Source: CACIIZ01 sp045565285
Lineage (GTDB): Bacteria > Pseudomonadota > Alphaproteobacteria > Rhodobacterales > Rhodobacteraceae
Assembly (NCBI GenBank): GCA_045565285.1
Contig: JBJLFR010000012.1
Location: 1 to 37,307 of the forward strand
Reading direction: 5' to 3'
Length of the DNA stretch: 37,307 nt
Shown here: in pieces, positions 32,692 through 37,307 of the stretch
Numbering within the stretch: the stretch's first letter is position 1
Layout: each line of letters starts with the position of its first letter
Notes under the pieces: generated by a model
Seen by the model: the letters and a program-made list of their open reading frames with translations, nothing else
Database searches by the model: none
What the model was told of the DNA's origin: nothing
Program-made: the position numbers and the translations under genes

Positions 32692-35062
32692 ATTTATATG
32701 TACCTCGAACTCTAGATTTTTCTGGGTCAAAATGAGGGAATCTAACTATTGTAGCTGGTATTCTTTTTTGATGACCATCCAACTGTCCAACTTCTAAATC
32801 TGTTCCTAATTGAGAATGTTCCGTTACTATTCTTGCAAGTGCAATAGTTTTGTCTAAGTAAGGTGATTTAGTAGCTGAAGTTATTTCTCCTACTTGTGCT
32901 CTACCAATTCTAACACAATCACCACTATTTGGTACTAAACCACCTTCAATATTTAAACCAACTAATTTTTTCTGAGGGTTAGTTTTTCTTTTTTCTAAAG
33001 CATCTCTACCAATGAAGTCTGCTTGTTGAGTTTTAAGTGGAACAGTAAACCCAATTCCAGCTTCAAAGGGATCAATTTGGTCACTAAATTCATAACCAGC
33101 AAAAATCAAACCAGCTTCAATTCTTAATATATTTAAAGCCTCAAGACCTAAAGGTGTTAATCCAAATTGTTTTCCTACTTCCCATATTTTGTCAAAAATT
33201 TCATTGGCATCCTTAGGATGACAAAAAACCTCATATCCAAGCTCTCCCGAATATCCAGTTCTACTGACCACACAAGACGGGCCATGAAAGTCACCTAACC
33301 GAGCTACTGAAAAACGAAACCACTGTAATTCATACATATTTGGTTGTATTGGAGCTGTCCAAATAACTTGTTCAAGGATTTCCATACTTCTAGGTCCTTG
33401 AATAGCAATATTACATAAATGATCCGTTGAGTTCCTTACCCATGCATCAATTTTCATTTTGTTTGCTTGTTCCTTTAACCATACTCCACTTAAGTCGTTA
33501 CCACCTACCCATCGAAAATTATTTTCACCTAAACGAAAAACTGTACCGTCATCAATCATTCCACCATGCTCGTAACACATGGCTGTGTAAACAACTTGTC
33601 CAACTGAAAGCTTGTCCATATTCCTAGTAACACATTTTTGCATTAACTCTTTGGAACCAGGCCCTGTAATTTCATATTTTCTAAGTGGAGACAAATCCAT
33701 TATAGCTGCTTTTTCTCTACAAGCCCAATATTCACTTATAGCACCATAATTTGTCATATTATTGGGAAGCCAATAACCGCTATACTCAACAAAATTTCTT
33801 GTATATTTTGAAAAAGACGAATGGAATCCTGTCTCTTTTGTTTGTTCCATATCTGCCTCCGTTATTTTTCTCCAACCAATAGACTTTTTAAAGTATAAAT
33901 CTTTGGAATATGTTCTTACTTGAATATCAGTAGGATTCCATCCATTTGCCGGATCAACATCACAAGGACAAGCAGTTGAAATACAAATTAGATCACTCAA
34001 TGCCTTTAGAAGCACAAAATCACCTGGCCTTGACCATGGTTCATCCATACCAAGATTATTTATATCATCAAGCATAGTATTAAAGAAAAAGTTTATTGCT
34101 GGCCAACCACCTCTAGGTTTAATACTATATTTTGATAAATCTAAATTCATATTATCTGAACAATTTACGTGCCCAGGATACCCTAAGTCCTCATAATATC
34201 TTGCTGTACAAGCAAGACCAAATGTATCATGCCTCCCGCAAGTGTCTTGAATAATCTCTACTAGCGGTTCGTGATCCAAAGTCCAATACTTAGAGAAAAT
34301 ACCAGGCGTCGGATAAAGCGAGCCCATAAGACTCCTAGTAGTAGTAGGGTCAATATCACGTTCAATACCTTTATCTAATTGACGCAGGCTAAAAGCTTGA
34401 AAATCAGAGCATTCTCTTCCTTGAACATCCAATATTTGAATATACTGACCTTCTTTGACAAGATATGATTTTGCCTCACCAGGTAAAATATTTTTATCAA
34501 TCAATGGATTTGCAAGTGGATCAGGTGGTAATAAACCTCCCTTAGCTAATTCAGGATTTAATCGTTTAATGTAAACTACTAATTCAGTAGGAGCATTTTG
34601 AGCCTCGGGTAACATATGTTCACCTGGAGCTGCTATAATTATTAAACCATCAGAACTAGCAACAAATTCCTCTGAATTCCCTGGTTTTGAGCCATCTTTA
34701 AAGATATGAATTGCGTCTGCATTATTAATATCAAAATTTGATTTAGAAAGAGCATCAAGAACTTTTAAACCTGATTTATCACCTTTAGATAAAAGCCTAA
34801 TTAAGAAATCTGGTTTTCCTGATCCCTGAGCACCTAACATAGATGCATCTGACCTGCCTTCAGGATCAAAAAAAACTAATTCTCCAATTTGCAAACCTTC
34901 TTTATCGACTATTGTTATTTCATCGCCCTTACTTATAGCCATTCCCCGACTACCAGCACCAGGTATTACATACCTTTCTACACCATGTGGTAACAATGGA
35001 AGACCTGGAAATTTGTTTGAACCAGAAATAGTAGGTCTCTCTATCATATCTAATAAACCCAT
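32690..35062 (-). CDS. DUF1989-GcvT fusion, probable folate-dependent demethylase/aminomethyltransferase
   Basis: A 790-residue protein. Residues about 180-400 are a DUF1989 (urea-carboxylase-associated) domain with the signature ACPCDVDPANGWNPTDIQV near 365-383. Residues 1-170 look like a diverged, incomplete copy of the same fold, since VIPGAGSRGMAISKGDEITI parallels ILPGEAKSYLVKEGQYIQIL. Residues about 410-790 are a GcvT-type folate-binding domain (YGAISEYWACREKAAIMDLS, RTGYSGELGYEVF, GLEALNILRIEAGL, VGEITSATKSP). GcvT-like proteins transfer one-carbon units from amines or sulfonium compounds to tetrahydrofolate, as in glycine cleavage, dimethylglycine or sarcosine oxidation and DMSP demethylation. 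It overlaps the cupin gene by one base and shares an operon with a betaine-type permease, so a methylated amine is a likely substrate. Confidence 0.85.
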   Translation of the reverse strand: MGLLDMIERPTISGSNKFPGLPLLPHGVERYVIPGAGSRGMAISKGDEITIVDKEGLQIGELVFFDPEGRSDASMLGAQGSGKPDFLIRLLSKGDKSGLKVLDALSKSNFDINNADAIHIFKDGSKPGNSEEFVASSDGLIIIAAPGEHMLPEAQNAPTELVVYIKRLNPELAKGGLLPPDPLANPLIDKNILPGEAKSYLVKEGQYIQILDVQGRECSDFQAFSLRQLDKGIERDIDPTTTRSLMGSLYPTPGIFSKYWTLDHEPLVEIIQDTCGRHDTFGLACTARYYEDLGYPGHVNCSDNMNLDLSKYSIKPRGGWPAINFFFNTMLDDINNLGMDEPWSRPGDFVLLKALSDLICISTACPCDVDPANGWNPTDIQVRTYSKDLYFKKSIGWRKITEADMEQTKETGFHSSFSKYTRNFVEYSGYWLPNNMTNYGAISEYWACREKAAIMDLSPLRKYEITGPGSKELMQKCVTRNMDKLSVGQVVYTAMCYEHGGMIDDGTVFRLGENNFRWVGGNDLSGVWLKEQANKMKIDAWVRNSTDHLCNIAIQGPRSMEILEQVIWTAPIQPNMYELQWFRFSVARLGDFHGPSCVVSRTGYSGELGYEVFCHPKDANEIFDKIWEVGKQFGLTPLGLEALNILRIEAGLIFAGYEFSDQIDPFEAGIGFTVPLKTQQADFIGRDALEKRKTNPQKKLVGLNIEGGLVPNSGDCVRIGRAQVGEITSATKSPYLDKTIALARIVTEHSQLGTDLEVGQLDGHQKRIPATIVRFPHFDPEKSRVRGTYK

Positions 35063-35433
35063 TATACTTCATCCTCATCAAGATCTATTACTTTTCCTCG
35101 ATGGGTTACAACAATTATACATCCAGATGGTGAATGACTATAATGTCTAGATCCCCCACTTAAGGATACAAAATCTCCTTTTTTATAAACATATCCATCA
35201 TTGTCAACTAAATCCCCTTCTAGTATAAAAAATTCTTCAGGACCCTCGTGTTCGTGGGGATTAGACCTGGCTTTAGGCCCCATTCTATAAAGATATGAAC
35301 CTTGACCTAATTTAGGATCATAGCTCAAATTGAACCACCAAACATCTTCTCCTGGTAATCCTGGTTGATCAAGAACTTCCCAATTTAAGTTTTTAATATT
35401 TGCTACTTTTCTTAGATTGTTCAATTTATCCAT
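35062..35433 (-). CDS. Small cupin-domain protein
   Basis: A 123-residue single-domain cupin. The first cupin motif is NPHEHEGPEEFFILEGDL, with two His and a Glu as probable metal ligands, and the second is YKKGDFVSLSGGSRHYSHS with a further His. ChrR-like and sugar- or betaine-associated cupins share this pattern. Its stop overlaps the next ATG by one base (TAATG), and an AAGGA ribosome site precedes its start. In context it may process or sense the compound imported by the permease; the reaction is unknown. Confidence 0.88.
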   Translation of the reverse strand: MDKLNNLRKVANIKNLNWEVLDQPGLPGEDVWWFNLSYDPKLGQGSYLYRMGPKARSNPHEHEGPEEFFILEGDLVDNDGYVYKKGDFVSLSGGSRHYSHSPSGCIIVVTHRGKVIDLDEDEV

Positions 35434-35461
35434 AATTCAAGTTTTCCTTGAGAAAATTAAA

Positions 35462-37304
35462 CTACTTAATTATTCCAAATTCTCTTTTTTTAATGTTAGA
35501 ATATTCAACTAATAATCTATCAGCTGTTAATCCAATTAAAGAAACGCATAAACCAATAACCAAACCTTTGCCCCCCATCATTAAAAGATAGTGCTCTAAA
35601 AATCTCCTGTGATAAATCAACTGTACCAATAAATCCTGCGATCATTACCATAAATAATGCAAACATTAAAGTTTGATTTATTCCTAATAATATTTCTGGG
35701 AAAGCTAAAGGTATTCTAACTTTCCCTAAAATCTGACCCTCACTACACCCAGACATTTTTGCAGCTTCTATAATTTGGGATGGCACATTTCTTAAACCAA
35801 AGATTGTATATCTAGTAATTGGAATACTTGCATAAACAACAATTGCAAAAATAGCTGAAACATCACTAATTTGGAAAAGCATGACTGCTGGTAATAAGTA
35901 AATAAAAGATGGAAAAGTTTGAAAAGTATCACATATATTAAGAATAAGTTTTGTTGTACTTAATTTTCTAGAAGCCCAAATCGCGATAGGAATTCCAAAT
36001 CCAACACTTATAAGCATAGCTACAGATACCATATATAAAGTGATCATAGCTCTCACCCAATATCCAGATGCAGCAATGAGAAAAACAAAAAACATAACAG
36101 TCAATGCTAATTTTAATTTTCCTAATCTCCAGCCAGCACACCCTACTAATACTATTACAGAAATCCAAGGCATAGACTGGAACATTGCTTTTGTAGGCAT
36201 GAAAAAGTAAACCAGCAAAAAGTCTCGGAAAATTCCTAAAGGTACAAAAAGGGAAGTTGTTATAAACTTTATTGCCCAATCTAGATACCCTGATATTGAA
36301 ATAGTATATTCTTTTGGTAATTGAATTGCAGCTGAGGATAGAAAACTTAAAATAATTGACAAAATTACAATAATTAGAGCACTAAAAAGGTATGGTTTTC
36401 TTATCCAAAGGGGACCCTCTTTAGTTCTTTCGGGCTCTTTAATAACTAACGCTTGACTATAACGATCTAAAGTAATTGCGATAAATACAACCGCAACTCC
36501 TATTTCAAATGCTTGACCTAATCTCAAATTTTGCAGGCGAGCAAGAAGATCATGCCCTAAACCTGGCTGACCTATAAAAGAAGCGATTACTACCATTGCC
36601 AAACATTGCATAATTACTTGATTAACACCTAGCATTAGAGAAGATCTAGCACCTGGTAATTCTACTTTAAATAGCATTTGCCAGTAATTACACCCGTTCA
36701 TTCTTCCTGCCTCAATTATTTCAGAAGAAAGTTCTTTTAAACCTAAAATGGTTAATCTTGTCATTGGAGGAAAGGCAAAAATAATAGTAGCTATTACACC
36801 AGCTTTTGCCCCTACTCCACAAAAAATAGCAACTAAAATTAGATAAGAGAAATGTGGTAAAGACTGTAAAATATTGAGGATAGGATTTAATATTTTTTCT
36901 ACAACTTTAAATTTTGCACCAAGTATACCTAATAAAATTCCTATTATTACTGCCAACGGTACTGACACTGCAATTGCAGCTAATGTTTTCATAGATAATG
37001 TCCAAATTCCCCTTAAACTAAATATCGCCAAGTATAAAACACAAGCCCCTCCTAAAATTGCTAAGTTAACTCCTCTAAGGTATAAACCTAAAACAATTAC
37101 TAATCCTAAAATCATAACCCACGGCATTGGGCCTAGAGGTATGGTATTAAAACCTTTGTAAAGTAATGCCTCAGTAAAATCTAATGGGATATCAATTAAA
37201 TTTGCAATAGAACGGGTAAATTCGCGGAAAGTAAAAAATCCAAAGATTTCATAATTTCTCAAGATATCTATAAGGTTATTGACCCATTGAACAAAAGGTA
37301 TCAT
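35462..37304 (-). CDS. Tandem ProW-type betaine ABC permease, apparently frameshifted near its C-terminus; may be 5'-truncated by the window edge
   Basis: A glycine betaine/proline-type permease with two BPD_transp_1 modules in one chain. Module one (about 100-280) has EAA loop IIEAGRMNGCNYWQMLFKVE, and module two (about 400-580) has IIEAAKMSGCSEGQILGKVR. As read, the frame ends at 35520 with an atypical QRFGYWFMRFF tail. Removing one base from the run of six G (plus-strand C at 35571-35576) restores GGKGLVIGLCVSLIGLTADR and runs to a TAG at 35462-35464, the normal family ending. The frameshift is therefore a sequencing error, a phase-variable tract or a recent mutation. The ATG at 37304 is three bases from the window edge, so further N-terminal sequence and the ProV/ProX partners may lie outside. 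Cupin and DUF1989-GcvT genes follow. Confidence 0.85.
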
Positions 37305-37307
37305 CCC

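Overview
The window is very AT-rich, gene-dense and has short intergenic gaps. It has no rRNA, tRNA, CRISPR array or insertion sequence, and I recognise no transcription regulator in 37 kb. The gene families (Tat-exported peptide-type binding protein, several CaiB/BaiF CoA-transferases, a BKACE enzyme, a GlnT/GmaS-type ligase, a SelD-oxidoreductase fusion, GcvT-like proteins, a tandem ProW-type permease) suggest a streamlined marine alphaproteobacterium, perhaps near SAR11, AEGEAN-169/HIMB59 or SAR116. That placement is inference from gene content and composition only.

Layout. 1-1172: the tail of a gene cut by the window edge, a decayed Asp/Glu-racemase/maleate-isomerase-type pseudogene, and an orphan terminator. 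1173-3256: a CoA-transferase and a DMT/EamA exporter that lacks a normal start codon. 3308-17495 (all minus strand): a catabolic island. It holds an aldehyde dehydrogenase, caiD, L-carnitine dehydrogenase, a BKACE (3-dehydrocarnitine cleavage) enzyme, an acyl-CoA dehydrogenase, an ADP-forming acid-CoA ligase and a CoA-transferase, followed by a complete peptide-type ABC importer. Together these outline a route from trimethylaminobutyraldehyde/gamma-butyrobetaine/crotonobetaine through L-carnitine to glycine betaine plus acetoacetate. CaiD and carnitine dehydrogenase are the firmest assignments; the rest of the order is inferred from them.

17604-22651 (plus strand, divergent): RidA, alpha/beta hydrolase, a CoA-transferase/flavin-reductase/C-terminal-domain fusion, an AA_synth (DUF1185) protein and a luciferase-like monooxygenase. 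The set resembles the Rut pyrimidine pathway in its enzyme classes but has no RutB, and its monooxygenase does not look like RutA. I propose an uncharacterised two-component flavin oxygenase pathway for an N-heterocycle or N-methylated compound. This is the best candidate for an undescribed system here.

22656-30836: a CurA-like reductase and an SDR, the selenium tRNA-modification pair mnmH and selD (SelD fused to an FAD oxidoreductase), a GlnT/GmaS-type ligase, a MOSC protein and a second EamA transporter. 31060-32641: ammonium transporter plus an unlisted 54-residue membrane protein, then a strong terminator. 32690-37304 (minus strand): tandem betaine-type permease (apparently frameshifted in a G6 run near its end), a cupin and a DUF1989-GcvT fusion, probably a betaine or methylated-amine uptake and demethylation operon.

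The common theme is scavenging of methylated nitrogen compounds (carnitine-type betaines, glycine betaine, methylamine/ammonium).
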